This document shows positions 16,834-25,978 of a stretch of 64,000 nucleotides of DNA, one piece after another (within the stretch, counting starts at the first letter, position 1; each line of letters opens with the position of its first letter). Made by a program: the position numbers and the translations under genes. The notes below the pieces were generated by a model, which had not been told where the DNA came from, did no database searches, and was given only the letters and a program-made list of their open reading frames with translations. The DNA comes from Paraburkholderia kirstenboschensis (GTDB lineage: Bacteria > Pseudomonadota > Gammaproteobacteria > Burkholderiales > Burkholderiaceae): positions 62,001 through 126,000 of the forward strand of contig NZ_CAJHCR010000013.1 in NCBI RefSeq assembly GCF_904848585.1. The letters are read 5' to 3'.

Positions 16834-18356
16834 GGAATCTCAATGACGAAACATGCGCCGCTCTCCATATCGGCTACGTACGCGCGGCCGCCATGCGCCG
16901 TAGCCACCTCTCTCGCCACTGCGAGCCCGAGTCCCGAGCCGTCGGGTCGTCCCGTGACGAATGGTTCAAAAATGCGTTCGCGGTCAGCTAACGCAACTCC
17001 TGGGCCATTATCGACGACTGCAATTCGCAACAGGTTCGCGTGACCGGTTTCGACGCGATTTGCGTTGACGGTCACGTTCCCTTGCGGCGGGGCATGCCGG
17101 ATTGCATTCAGGATCAGATTATCGACTGCCCTTGCCATCTGTAAGGGGTCGAACTTTGCTGGGGCAGCGTCAGCAGCCGGCTTGGACGGCGGCGTCAAGT
17201 CGGCATTGACATAGAGATTCACGCCCTTGATCCGCGCCTGCTCCTGATGTGTCGCGGCTGTAGACGTCACCCATTGTGCGGCGTCGACTGTCTTCATCAC
17301 GAGGGTGACTGGCTGCGTCAAAGCGAGCAGGCTCGTTACCTGGGTTTCGATGCGCTCTACCTGGCCGAGAGCCGACGTCAGCGATTGACGCGGTGTGTCC
17401 TCTTCGTGTGCGAGAGCGTTTTCCAGCTTCAGCCTGACCGCCCCGAGCGGATTGCGAATTTCATGCGCCACCTGTGCGGCCAGTTTGCCGAGAGAGGCAA
17501 ACCGCTCGGCTTGCGACAACTTCTCGTGCAAGGCGGAGGCCCGGGCTTGCGACTCCCTCAAGCGCGCAGCGAAGACGTTGACGGCATTGACGATTTTGTC
17601 GAGGTCGGGCTCGCCGGAAGGCGGAAGCTGGGAACACGAGGCTGCCGTCCCGGACGATAAGGCCTGTTCGAGTTGCGACAGGTTTTTCCGCCAACGGCGC
17701 AAGCCCAAACCGAGCACAAGAGCGAGAAGCAAAATGGCCGTTAGAACGACGACCAGCGACAGCATGAGCATGTGCCCATATTGCCCGAGAGGAGCTTGCG
17801 CCCTTGTAAGGGTCCATGCATAGAGCGCAGGGCTGCCGGCCACGGGACACGCAGAAGCGACGGTTGCGCCTTCTCCTGCAGGAACGGAATCAGAAACGGC
17901 CGCACCTGCCGACGCTGCCCGATGCAGCGCGCGGAGTATCAGCGGCGTTTCTGCTTGCGGGATATCCCGCTTAACGCCAGTGCCTTCATATGTTGGGAAA
18001 GAATAGGCAAGAAAGCCGTTCGCGGTTCGGGATGACGTGTCTCCCGAGGCATGCGATGGCCCCGCGGCATCGCTCTTCCAGAAGCCTCCTTCGATTTTCG
18101 GAGCCTGAATGAGGACGGTATCGAGTACCGCATGCATCAGGTCGGCGTCGTAAGCATTGCTCGCGGCGAGACGGGACAACGAGTAACGTGCCGCCACGTG
18201 CTCACAAGCCGCGATGGATTGTTGACTCGCGGCGGAAATCTGCCGGCTCTGGTCCGTCTGGAACAGCAGCCAGATCACGCCGGCGAGCAGCGTGCAGACC
18301 ACGGCGATCAACGCCCAGAGAAGCACAAGCTGGTTGGCGAAAGAGATTCGTTTCAT
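16815..18356 (-). CDS. Sensor histidine kinase of the sigma-54 two-component system
   Basis: 513 residues. A first membrane helix (about 9-31), a periplasmic sensor region to about residue 195, a second helix (MLMLSLVVVLTAILLLALVL), a cytoplasmic linker with coiled-coil character, HisKA with H298 in QVAHEIRNPLG, and an HATPase domain with N-box NLILNAIRHA and G-boxes DNGPGVA and GSGLGLAVA. The sensor region resembles no named ligand domain I can place. Cognate partner is the sigma-54 regulator whose gene overlaps its 3' end by 19 bases. The 287 bases upstream to 18643 hold no gene. Confidence 0.9.
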   Translation of the reverse strand: MKRISFANQLVLLWALIAVVCTLLAGVIWLLFQTDQSRQISAASQQSIAACEHVAARYSLSRLAASNAYDADLMHAVLDTVLIQAPKIEGGFWKSDAAGPSHASGDTSSRTANGFLAYSFPTYEGTGVKRDIPQAETPLILRALHRAASAGAAVSDSVPAGEGATVASACPVAGSPALYAWTLTRAQAPLGQYGHMLMLSLVVVLTAILLLALVLGLGLRRWRKNLSQLEQALSSGTAASCSQLPPSGEPDLDKIVNAVNVFAARLRESQARASALHEKLSQAERFASLGKLAAQVAHEIRNPLGAVRLKLENALAHEEDTPRQSLTSALGQVERIETQVTSLLALTQPVTLVMKTVDAAQWVTSTAATHQEQARIKGVNLYVNADLTPPSKPAADAAPAKFDPLQMARAVDNLILNAIRHAPPQGNVTVNANRVETGHANLLRIAVVDNGPGVALADRERIFEPFVTGRPDGSGLGLAVAREVATAHGGRAYVADMESGACFVIEIPWHTYS

Positions 18357-18643
18357 TGTGCGGTGCTCCGCTGCAGGAAGTTGAATCCAGCCCGCGATTC
18401 TAGACCGCGCCCATTAACCAGCGTTCAAAGCACCGCCAAACGTCTGCCAGGCCTCCGCCTGCAAAAAGCGGCTCGCCGCAACAGGGCCTTTACTTTTTGC
18501 TGCCTTTGCCGTAAACCCGGTCATCGGCTATCCCCGACACTCGGGCAATCTTCTGCCGCAGGACAGGACCCGCCTCCTTGGGTCGACAATGTTGCCGCTT
18601 GGGAGGAAGACTCTCGGCCGAGTGTACTAACCAGAACGTTACC

Positions 18644-20165
18644 GTGTCTGTTTCTATTACCACTGGAAAACTAGCTGTTCTCGCAGGCCGGCATCCTTTG
18701 ATTGTCGGTGCGCTAGGTAGTCTGATGGCGTTGGGCGTGATGGTCATCAGCCTCGCCACTCTCCTGGCCTCTCGTGACGCCGCAATTCAGCATGCTCATG
18801 AAACGTCCAGGAATGTCACCGCGGTTCTGGTCACCAACATCGCTCGAACAATTGAAACATCAGACAATTCGCTGCGCACCTTGATCGCCGCGCTGAACAA
18901 GCCTGCTCCAGACCATGGATCCAGATTTGCGTCACGAATTGCTGTTCGACCGGACCGCTGCCGCGTATGTCACCGGCATGGGAGTCACGGATGATCGTGG
19001 TCGTGTGATCGACGGCTGCTGCTCCAGATCCCACACCTGGGACTTTAGCGATCGCGACTATTTCATTGCGCATCGCGAGTCTGCGGATGCCGGGCTTTAT
19101 GTCTCATCGGTGTATGCGGCGCGGTCGCGGCCGGGTGCTCAGTCCATTGCGATGACTAGAAGGATGAACCGTCCCGACGGGTCGTTCGAGGGCGTGGCGA
19201 TCGTCGCCATCGACATCGAATATTTCAAGCAGCTTCTTGCGAAACTGGACGTGGGGTCGCACGGTATCGCTGCGATCGTTCGTACGGACGGCACGCTCGT
19301 GGCGAGAAATCCCCCGATCAGCAAGGCAGGGCTGGTCAACGTCGGCAGGTCACCTACCTTTCCGCGGATGGTGAACCATGATTCCGGCTTCTATGCTGCC
19401 CCGTCGATTGCTGACGGAGTGCTTCGTCTGTACACGTTTCAGCGTGTCCCCGGAACGCCGCTCATTGCCGTCGTCGCGCCAGCGGAAAGCGATGTTCTTG
19501 CCGCGTGGAAACGGTTGTCATGGATAGTGGGAGTTTCAGCTTCGTCTGTTAGCCTCGCGTTTTGCACTGTGGTCTGGCTCCTTGCTTTTGCTCTGCGCGA
19601 CCACGCGAACACGCAGGTGCTGCTTATGGAGCTGACACAAACCGATCCATTGACAGGGCTTAAAAACCGGCGTGCGCTCGACAACGTGCTCGAAAACGAA
19701 TGGGAAAGACTTCAGCGCGGCGATGGTTCGTTGTCGCTACTGTTTGTCGATGCCGACAATTTCAAACAATACAACGACAGTCACGGTCACGCTCAAGGTG
19801 ATATTGCGCTGAAACATCTCGCGGATTGTATCGATCGGCACGTGCGTCGCCGTGGCGATCTCGCCGCTCGATACGGCGGAGAGGAGTTTGTCGTCGTGCT
19901 GCCCAACACCGACGAAGCGGGAGCGTTTCAGATTGGAGAAGCTATACGTCGCGAAGTCGAATATCGGCAGCCGGCAGCATCGTCTGAGACGATTCCACCT
20001 TTCACGGTCAGCATCGGGTGCGCGACCGGTCGACGGTCACGTCCGTCGTCCCTGGAGGAATTGACGAGTTCTGCCGATCTGGCGCTGTACGCGGCCAAAA
20101 GGCGTGGGAGGAACGCGGTCGTCTGCGCCGGCGATCTCGTTGCACCGGCTGAGCCGCAGATCTGA
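18644..20165 (+). pseudogene. Diguanylate cyclase with membrane PDC/dCache sensor, split by a frameshift
   Basis: Two frames join into one family-like protein. Frame one, from GTG 18644, gives a membrane helix (VGALGSLMALGVMVISLATL) and the sensor's first helix up to LRTLIAALNK at about 18900. Frame two continues LLQTMDPDLRHELLFDRTAA, the PDC sensor, a second helix and a GGDEF domain. Removing one C in AAGCCTGC at 18899-18906 restores a continuous frame (NK|LLQTMD). The GGDEF part is intact: active site GGEEF, inhibitory RxxD site (RRGD) exactly five residues before it, and substrate-binding DADNFKQYND. The product would make c-di-GMP. From 18915 alone the protein lacks the first helix. A sequencing error is possible. 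Confidence 0.7.
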
Positions 20166-20236
20166 TTGCAGTCTGCGACTGCGACTGCGACTGTCGCAAG
20201 TTGTGAGGCAGCGCGATGCCGCTTTAAAGCGTTGAG

Positions 20237-20600
20237 CAGTTCACGCCGCCCAGGTTCTGGATGCTCGTCATGTTTGGGAGTAATGTAATCGGTGCTGCAC
20301 CGGGGTCGGCCCGCGGGCATTACCTTGTCGTGGCCGACATAGAAGCCGCGCGCCGACTTGCTGCGCCGGGGCGTGCAAATCAGCGAAGCGTGCCATGACG
20401 CGGGCGGCGTGTTCCATCGCAGCGACGGAGACAATCGCGTGAGCTGTGGCCAACCTGAGCGAAAGAGTTATGCCTCGTTCGCCACGTTCAGCGACCCGCA
20501 TCGCAACCGCTGGTTCTTGCAGGAAGTGACTGCGCGCCTCTCGGCGCATGTCAAAACGCGCGACCCACGGTTCGACGGTCAGATTGTCGACGTGCTGCTT
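20237..20600 (+). pseudogene. Broken VOC/glyoxalase-family gene
   Basis: Pieces in different frames line up with the VOC (glyoxalase/bleomycin resistance) family: MFGSNVIGAAPGSARGHYLV and VADIEAAR in one frame from about 20270, then LLRRGVQISEACHDAGGVFH and ASFATFSDPHRNRWFLQEV in another from 20358. At least one indel near 20350 separates them, and no start or clean stop is present; the second frame runs into the next gene. It fills most of the 518-base gap 20166-20683, together with short tandem repeats at 20625-20650. Confidence 0.6.
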
Positions 20601-20624
20601 GCGGCGGCGAAAGAATCGGTCGCG

Positions 20625-20650
20625 CATCGTCCATCGTCCATCGTCCATCG
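20625..20650. repeat. Heptanucleotide tandem repeat (CATCGTC)
   Basis: Three perfect copies of CATCGTC plus a partial fourth (CATCG) lie 34 bases upstream of the epoxide hydrolase start. A shorter hexamer run (TGCGAC, three copies) occurs near 20175-20192. Copy-number change here could alter the spacing of the downstream promoter. Confidence 0.8.
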
Positions 20651-20683
20651 CAGCGGCCAATCGAACCTCAAGCAGGAGTTGGC

Positions 20684-22003
20684 ATGTCAGACGACATTCT
20701 TCCCGAACTCTCTTCGCGCCGTAAATTCATAAGTGCGGCGGCAGCCGTCGCCGCTGCGGGTTCAGCGCCACGGTTCTCGTTTGCCGATACGGCTATCACG
20801 AGCACCTCGCAGCCGGACGGCGGCGACAAGACTGCGCTGCGTCCGTTGCGCGTTCACGCGTCGGACGCGCAACTCGCGGACTTGCGACGGCGCATCAAGG
20901 CGACGAAGTGGCCCACGCGCGAGACTGTCTCCGACGCAACGCAAGGCGTGCAGCTCGTGACGATGCAGCGCCTCGCGCGCTATTGGACTACTGAGTACGA
21001 CTGGCGGAAGGTCGAAGCGAAACTCAACGCTCAGCCGCAGTTCGTCACCGAAATCGACGGGCTCGACATTCACTTCATCCACGTGCGGTCCAGGCACCCG
21101 AACGCGTTGCCGATGATCGTCACTCATGGTTGGCCGGGTTCGATCATCGAGCAGATGAAGATTATCGGTCCGCTGACGAACCCGACCGCTCATGGCGGAA
21201 CCGCAGCGGACGCGTTCGATGTCGTGATCCCGTCGTTGCCCGGATATGGTTTTTCGGGCAAACCGACGGCGAGCGGCTGGGATCCTGGGCGTATCGCTCG
21301 TGCATGGGTCGTGCTGATGCAGCGGCTCGGCTACACGCGTTATGTCGCGCAGGGCGGCGACTGGGGCAATGCCGTGACCGAGCAGATGGCGCTGCTGACG
21401 CCGCCTGGTCTGCTTGCGATTCACACGAACATGCCGGCCACTGTTCCCGACGACATTGCCGATGTGCTGAAATACGGCAAGCCCGCGCCGGCCGGTCTGT
21501 CGGAAGACGAGAAGCATGCATTCGACCAGCTGGATTTCTTCTACAAGCACGGGCTCGGCTATGCGCTCGAAATGGCGAACCGTCCGCAGACGCTGTACGG
21601 CATCGAGGACTCGCCAATCGGTTCTGCCGCATGGATGCTGGATCACGACGCGAGCAGCCAGGCGATGATCGCGCGCGTTTTCGATGGACAGCCGGAAGGG
21701 CTGACACGCGACGACGTTCTGGACAACGTCACGCTTTACTGGCTGACGGGCACGGCGATCTCGTCGGCGCGGCTGTACTGGGAGAACAAGTTGAATTTTT
21801 TCGCGCCGAAACATGTACCGATTCCGGTCGCCGTGAGCGTCTTTCCCGACGAGATCTACGCCGCGCCGCGCAGTTGGACGGAACAGGCGTACCCTAAGCT
21901 GATGCACTACAACCGCCTTCCCAAGGGCGGGCACTTCGCGGCGTGGGAACAGCCTCAGATCTTCACGCAGGAAATTCGCGCAAGCTTTTCGTCTTTGCGC
22001 TGA
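20684..22003 (+). CDS. Epoxide hydrolase-like alpha/beta hydrolase, Tat-exported (paralogue 1)
   Basis: 439 residues. A twin-arginine signal (SSRRKFISAAAAVAAAG) precedes the epoxide hydrolase N-terminal (EHN) domain, with RVHASDAQLADLRRRIKATKW, a hallmark of the microsomal epoxide hydrolase branch. The fold motifs are HGWPGSIIE, the nucleophile aspartate in GGDWGNAV, and the catalytic histidine in PKGGHFAAWEQP. A paralogue with the same layout lies at 47598-48950. Substrate unknown; exported members are often assigned to xenobiotic or lipid epoxide turnover, which is inference here. ATG 20684 follows AGGAG. Confidence 0.88.
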   Translation: MSDDILPELSSRRKFISAAAAVAAAGSAPRFSFADTAITSTSQPDGGDKTALRPLRVHASDAQLADLRRRIKATKWPTRETVSDATQGVQLVTMQRLARYWTTEYDWRKVEAKLNAQPQFVTEIDGLDIHFIHVRSRHPNALPMIVTHGWPGSIIEQMKIIGPLTNPTAHGGTAADAFDVVIPSLPGYGFSGKPTASGWDPGRIARAWVVLMQRLGYTRYVAQGGDWGNAVTEQMALLTPPGLLAIHTNMPATVPDDIADVLKYGKPAPAGLSEDEKHAFDQLDFFYKHGLGYALEMANRPQTLYGIEDSPIGSAAWMLDHDASSQAMIARVFDGQPEGLTRDDVLDNVTLYWLTGTAISSARLYWENKLNFFAPKHVPIPVAVSVFPDEIYAAPRSWTEQAYPKLMHYNRLPKGGHFAAWEQPQIFTQEIRASFSSLR

Positions 22004-22091
22004 CCTGGCGCCCGTGCCGATGTGTGAATGACCGCTCGGCGCGGTCACGAACGACCTCTGTCAGAAGCGGGCTGTAACAGGCGGCGGACGA

Positions 22092-22361
22092 CTACACACC
22101 CAGGATTTTGCCGACCGTCTCATTGAATTCGTCGGTAGCGTTCTGGATCGCCTCGTCGGCCTCGTCGTCGAGGTTGTCCGCGTTCTCATCCAGCACCTCC
22201 TGCAGCGTCAGGTACGCTGAAATGATGCCATCCATCTGGTGGCTTTCGACGCGGGCATACACGGCCTCGCCCACCGCTTCCATGAAGTCGCCCCGGCTTC
22301 CGCCCACCAGGCCGTCAGCGTTATTTTCCAGATCGTCCTTGAATTGTTCGACGTTTGCCAT
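22092..22361 (-). CDS. Small acidic hypothetical protein
   Basis: 89 residues, strongly acidic (about 24 Asp/Glu), with no signal peptide, membrane segment or cysteine. The sequence looks fully helical (QMDGIISAYLTLQEVLDENA, then a D/E-rich second helix). The start ATG 22361 has a perfect GGAGG five bases upstream, which argues for a real gene. It is a short protein of unknown function, in its own transcript between the epoxide hydrolase and the hybrid kinase. I do not recognise the family. Confidence 0.7.
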   Translation of the reverse strand: MANVEQFKDDLENNADGLVGGSRGDFMEAVGEAVYARVESHQMDGIISAYLTLQEVLDENADNLDDEADEAIQNATDEFNETVGKILGV

Positions 22362-22478
22362 TTTTTCCTCCGGAAGGTCATATCAGATTAGCGGTTCCGT
22401 TTCCTCGCTGTGGTCGCGCCGCGTAATGCGTGCGTCAACAGTACGGCCATATTACGGAACCCGCAACGCAGCCTGCGG

Positions 22479-24398
22479 CTACGTCGCCATGCCCAGCGTT
22501 CGCACGAGATCGGCCAGCCGATACGGTTTGTGGATAAACGCAAAGTCGTCGAGATTGCCGTGCTGTGCCTTGAGGGCGGGCAGAGGGTACCCCGATGCAA
22601 GCACGATTCTGATCTCAGGACGGAGGTCGCGCGTTGAACGCGCGAGCTGGATGCCATCGATTCCCTTGGGCATCACGACGTCGGTGAACAAAACGCGGAT
22701 ATCGTCGCGACGACCCAACGCGTTCATTGCTTCGGACCCGTTGCTGGCAGTCAGCACCTCGTATCCAAGGCTGCGGAACAGCGCCGCCGTCGCGTCCAGC
22801 AGATCCGGCTCGTCTTCCACGACCAGCACCGTATCGAGTGTCGGGCCCGTTAAGGAGTCCGCGTCGCCCGGTGCGCCTTTCGCGATCGGCAGATACATGC
22901 TGACGACCGTACCCTGGTCCGGTTCGCTGCGGATCACCACGTCGCCGCCAGACTGCGAGATGAAGCCGTACACCTGGCTCAGGCCAAGGCCGGTGCCCTT
23001 GCCCACCTCCTTGGTGGTAAAGAACGGTTCAAACGCACGCGCCACAACCTCGGGAGGCATTCCCGAGCCGGTGTCCGCCACGGAGACCCTGACATACGGG
23101 CCCTCCACGAGCGTGCCAACCGTGCCTTCGCGGACTTCGACATTTTCAACGGTGATCGCGATTTTTCCGCCTGAGGGCATTGCGTCGCGCGCATTGACGA
23201 TCAGGTTGAGCAACGCGGACTCGAAGCGGGCTACGTCCAGCAAGACGGGCCGGGGCCGCGGCTCCGGTCTTATCTCCAGCTCGATCGTGCTGTTTCCCGC
23301 GCGGCGAAGGACCGCTTCAAAGCCGCGGATCACCGCGTTCAGATTACTTTTTTCGACCTTGAGCGGCTGCTGCCGCGCGAATGAGAGCAACTGCTGCGTC
23401 AGCGTCGCGCCCCGGGCGACTGCGCGTTGCATGGTTTCCAGCATCCTCAGATCGGCGTGGTCCTGCACACGCAGCGACAGCACATCGAGTCCGTTCGACA
23501 TGACCGCCAGCAGGTTGTTGAAGTCGTGGGCGACGCCGCCGGTCAACTTGCCCAGCGATTCCATCTTCTGTGACTGGAACAGCGCGGCGTTGGCGCGCTC
23601 GAGCGCCTCGGCTGCCTGTTTGCGTTCCGTCACGTCGCGCGTCACTTTCGCAAAGCCGACAAGCTCGCCTGCGCCGTCGCGGATTGCATCGACCACCACG
23701 TGCGCCCAGAAGCGGGTGCCGTCCTTGCGGACCCGCCATCCTTCGCGCTCGGCCCGGCCCTCCGCGGCGGCGGTCGACAGCGTCAGCGCGGGCAGGCCGC
23801 TCGCCCGATCGTCCTCGGTATAGAAGCACGAGAAATGTTTGCCGAGAATTTCGTCGCGTGTGTAACCCTTGATCCGTTCGGCGCCGGCATTCCAGTTCGT
23901 CACCTCGCCGGCTGGCGAAAGCATGTAGATCGCGTAGTCCGTGACGCCCTGAACCAGCAGCCGGAACTGCTCCTCGCTTTCACGCAACGCTTCCTGGGCC
24001 ATCTTCCGGTCCGTGATGTCGCGCGTGATCTTGGCGAAGCCGATGAGGTTGCCGGAATCGTCACGCAGCGGATCGATCACCACGCTCGCCCAGAACTGGC
24101 TGCCGTCCTTCCGGACCCGCCAGCCTTCGTCCTCGAATTTCCCTTCGTCGCGCGCAGTTCGCAGCGCGAGGGCCGGCCGGCCGCCAGTCCGGTCACTCTC
24201 CGTGTAAAAAACGGAAAGATGCTGGCCCAAGATTTCCTTGGCTTCATAGCCTTTGAAGCGTTGGGCGCCTGCATTCCACGTTTTGATAAAACCTTCCGCG
24301 TCCAGCATGAAAATCGCGTAATCCCTTACGCCTGCCACGAGAAGCTGGAAAGACTCCTCTCTTGAAAGATCCCCAAGGGGCGGTGCGAAATTAGTCAT
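22479..24398 (-). CDS. PAS-PAS hybrid histidine kinase with C-terminal receiver
   Basis: 639 residues, no membrane segment, so cytosolic. Two nearly repeated PAS/PAC domains occupy about 12-135 and 142-262 (FIKTWNAGAQRFKGYEAKEI and EVTNWNAGAERIKGYTRDEI show the internal duplication). HisKA has H291 in GGVAHDFNNLLAV, HATPase has NARDAMPSGG and DTGSGM, and the C-terminal receiver has VVEDEPDLLD and the phospho-acceptor aspartate in FTDVVMP. PAS pairs of this kind often bind haem or flavin, but no diagnostic residue is seen. The output is presumably a phosphotransfer to another regulator; no response gene is adjacent. Confidence 0.9.
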   Translation of the reverse strand: MTNFAPPLGDLSREESFQLLVAGVRDYAIFMLDAEGFIKTWNAGAQRFKGYEAKEILGQHLSVFYTESDRTGGRPALALRTARDEGKFEDEGWRVRKDGSQFWASVVIDPLRDDSGNLIGFAKITRDITDRKMAQEALRESEEQFRLLVQGVTDYAIYMLSPAGEVTNWNAGAERIKGYTRDEILGKHFSCFYTEDDRASGLPALTLSTAAAEGRAEREGWRVRKDGTRFWAHVVVDAIRDGAGELVGFAKVTRDVTERKQAAEALERANAALFQSQKMESLGKLTGGVAHDFNNLLAVMSNGLDVLSLRVQDHADLRMLETMQRAVARGATLTQQLLSFARQQPLKVEKSNLNAVIRGFEAVLRRAGNSTIELEIRPEPRPRPVLLDVARFESALLNLIVNARDAMPSGGKIAITVENVEVREGTVGTLVEGPYVRVSVADTGSGMPPEVVARAFEPFFTTKEVGKGTGLGLSQVYGFISQSGGDVVIRSEPDQGTVVSMYLPIAKGAPGDADSLTGPTLDTVLVVEDEPDLLDATAALFRSLGYEVLTASNGSEAMNALGRRDDIRVLFTDVVMPKGIDGIQLARSTRDLRPEIRIVLASGYPLPALKAQHGNLDDFAFIHKPYRLADLVRTLGMAT

Positions 24399-24779
24399 TG
24401 TGTTTGTGCCGGGCAGCGCCCTGTCAGCGGTTTGTCACGCGGGGCCCTCGAGGCCTGTGCCACTGGCACGGCAGCAAAATCCGCGCCAGACTCCGCAATG
24501 ATGGACGGTTGGGTGTGTAGGTCCGCATTGGACTCTGCTGGTAAGCCTCCTGCTTCGGCCGCAAATACGATTCCGCCTCCTGCCGTTGCCCGCGTTCCCG
24601 CTACGAGCAGACGTCTACCATTTCGGCCGGAGTTCTGGCATCGACACAGCTCGTCTCCACCGCGCCGGCACAGCACGAGGCGTACAAGCGCAAGGCAATA
24701 AAAGGAGTTCGGACGGTGGGAAGGGGTATACAGTGAATAGACCGGTGGCATTAGATGGACCGGTCATCCAGAGGTAATC
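24399..24779. other. Gene-free gap upstream of the hybrid kinase
   Basis: About 380 bases without a gene I can support. Open frames on both strands here have an atypical composition and no ribosome-binding site. It should contain the kinase promoter and that of the small gene at 24780. Confidence 0.4.
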
Positions 24780-24971
24780 ATGCGATCAGAAATAAAAAAA
24801 CCCATTGTTCCTGCGGCGAATGAAACCGCTTATAACAGGGATCGCCGGGCGCAGGCTCACGCGCTTGAGGCGGCCGACGCTAACCGGGCAGAACAAAGGC
24901 GCGTCAGTTATTCACTTATCGACTCTACCGCGGACAAGTGGCGATATTCAGCGAAGCCGGCAAAGGATTAA
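24780..24971 (+). CDS. Short basic hypothetical protein upstream of the DUF1488 gene
   Basis: 63 residues, highly charged (MRSEIKKPIVPAANETAYNR at the start, then an Ala/Arg-rich helix). ATG 24780 has AGAGG seven bases upstream, and the stop at 24969-24971 lies two bases before the start of the DUF1488 gene, so the two look like a coupled pair. No recognised domain. It could also be a non-functional frame; the tight junction with the following gene is the main argument for it. Confidence 0.45.
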   Translation: MRSEIKKPIVPAANETAYNRDRRAQAHALEAADANRAEQRRVSYSLIDSTADKWRYSAKPAKD

Positions 24972-24973
24972 TC

Positions 24974-25222
24974 GTGGCTCTCCATTTCCCGAATCCGAGC
25001 CGTAGCTACGATGCCGTGCGGCACTGCGTACTTTTCTGGGGATATGACGATTCCCGGGAAATCACGTTTCAGGTTGACTGCGCAACGCTAAAAGGCATGC
25101 AGCCGGCACTCGGTTCCGACGAACGGTCGGTTCTTGTCGCATTCGACGAATATCGCGAGAAACTACTGGAAATTGCGAAAACGCGGTATGTCCGCGGTCC
25201 ACAAAATCACTATTCGATTTGA
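24974..25222 (+). CDS. DUF1488 family protein
   Basis: 82 residues. The sequence LHFPNPSRSYDAVRHCVLFW, followed by GYDDSREITFQVDC, matches the DUF1488 pattern of a short beta-rich protein with an early FPN..R.Y....C..FWG core. The family has no known function. GTG at 24974 is chosen because AAAGGA at 24962-24967 sits six bases upstream; a GTG at 24938 would add 12 residues. The next 213 bases contain only the hairpin at 25337-25361. Confidence 0.65.
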   Translation: MALHFPNPSRSYDAVRHCVLFWGYDDSREITFQVDCATLKGMQPALGSDERSVLVAFDEYREKLLEIAKTRYVRGPQNHYSI

Positions 25223-25336
25223 TGGGGCTTCATACTTCTGCCCGCGTTCGCTATCAGTCTCCGGTGCGCGGGTGGGCGCATGCTCGACATTGCCCGGCAG
25301 TTCTGCGAACCGATCGAAACCTCTAAGTGTTGGACC

Positions 25337-25361
25337 CCGGTCCGCTTTGGGATCGGACCGG
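25337..25361 (+). terminator. Hairpin downstream of the DUF1488 gene, possible terminator
   Basis: Perfect 8-bp arms CCGGTCCG and CGGACCGG flank a 9-base loop. A run of six T follows at 25376-25381, but 14 bases after the stem, farther than in typical intrinsic terminators. It may still end transcription from the DUF1488 side or from the convergent gene at 25436. Confidence 0.45.
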
Positions 25362-25435
25362 AGTATCAAGACAGCTTTTTTATACAGTTTTTGAACCGTA
25401 GATCGCGCCAGCCTACTGGCGGCACGGGTTAATAC

Positions 25436-25753
25436 TTAGAGTCGGAATCCCTTCATTCCTTCCGCTTCGGCGGCAGCATGGCGCTCCTCGCTTGCCTCGA
25501 TGGGTTCCATGGCCTCGTCGACGGAAGCTGTCGCGCGCTCCGTGGCTGCCCTGGTTTCACTGACAATTGCGCCCGATCCTCCATCTTCGTCGCTCGGAGG
25601 TTGCAGCATGTCTTCAAGCATGGCTCTCAACTCCGCCGTGTCCCACGGCGCGCCGTGCTGCGTTTTCCTCTTGATGTAATGCCTGACCTCTGCATCCTGC
25701 TCCGGAGTCAATGGAAGGCCATGAAAGGTGCTTTGTGGGGTAGCTTCGACCAT
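25436..25753 (-). CDS. Small acidic hypothetical protein
   Basis: 105 residues. The first part (MVEATPQSTFHGLPLTPEQD) is followed by a helical, charged middle and an Ala/Glu-rich tail ending GMKGFRL. No membrane or signal segment. ATG 25753 follows AAGGAG. The open frame extends farther upstream to 25918, but that extra sequence lacks a ribosome-binding site. It is in the same direction as the kinase gene upstream, separated by 225 bases that contain a 7-mer repeat. Confidence 0.6.
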   Translation of the reverse strand: MVEATPQSTFHGLPLTPEQDAEVRHYIKRKTQHGAPWDTAELRAMLEDMLQPPSDEDGGSGAIVSETRAATERATASVDEAMEPIEASEERHAAAEAEGMKGFRL

Positions 25754-25920
25754 GGCTTTGCTCCTTAGATCTGTACTCCTTTCAGTGTAGGCCTGTTGTG
25801 TAAAGGAAGCTTCTACTATCGGTCGGTGCAGGGCGCAAGGTGGTCGAGCGGCGTGCAGAACCCGTTTTGCTTTCGAAGTTGCCGGCAGTCGATCTTTCGC
25901 GAGATCAGCCGAAACCACGC

Positions 25921-25948
25921 TGATTCCTGATTCCTGATTCCTGATTCC
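25921..25948. repeat. Heptanucleotide tandem repeat (TGATTCC, four copies)
   Basis: Four perfect consecutive copies of TGATTCC, in the non-coding gap between the hypothetical gene at 25436 and the kinase at 25979. Such short tandem arrays can change copy number. It is the second 7-mer array in the window. Confidence 0.85.
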
Positions 25949-25978
25949 CGATCCTGTCAGCAGACGAGAACATGTTAA

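Noticed and set aside
24395-24751. Minus-strand open frame of 118 residues ending in an ATGA overlap with the hybrid kinase start
   Set aside because: The overlap looks like coupling, but the composition is non-typical, no ribosome-binding site precedes it, and no domain is recognisable; likely chance.
25337-25381. Rho-independent terminator as a certain call
   Set aside because: The T-run starts 14 bases after the stem, so it is listed only as a possible terminator.
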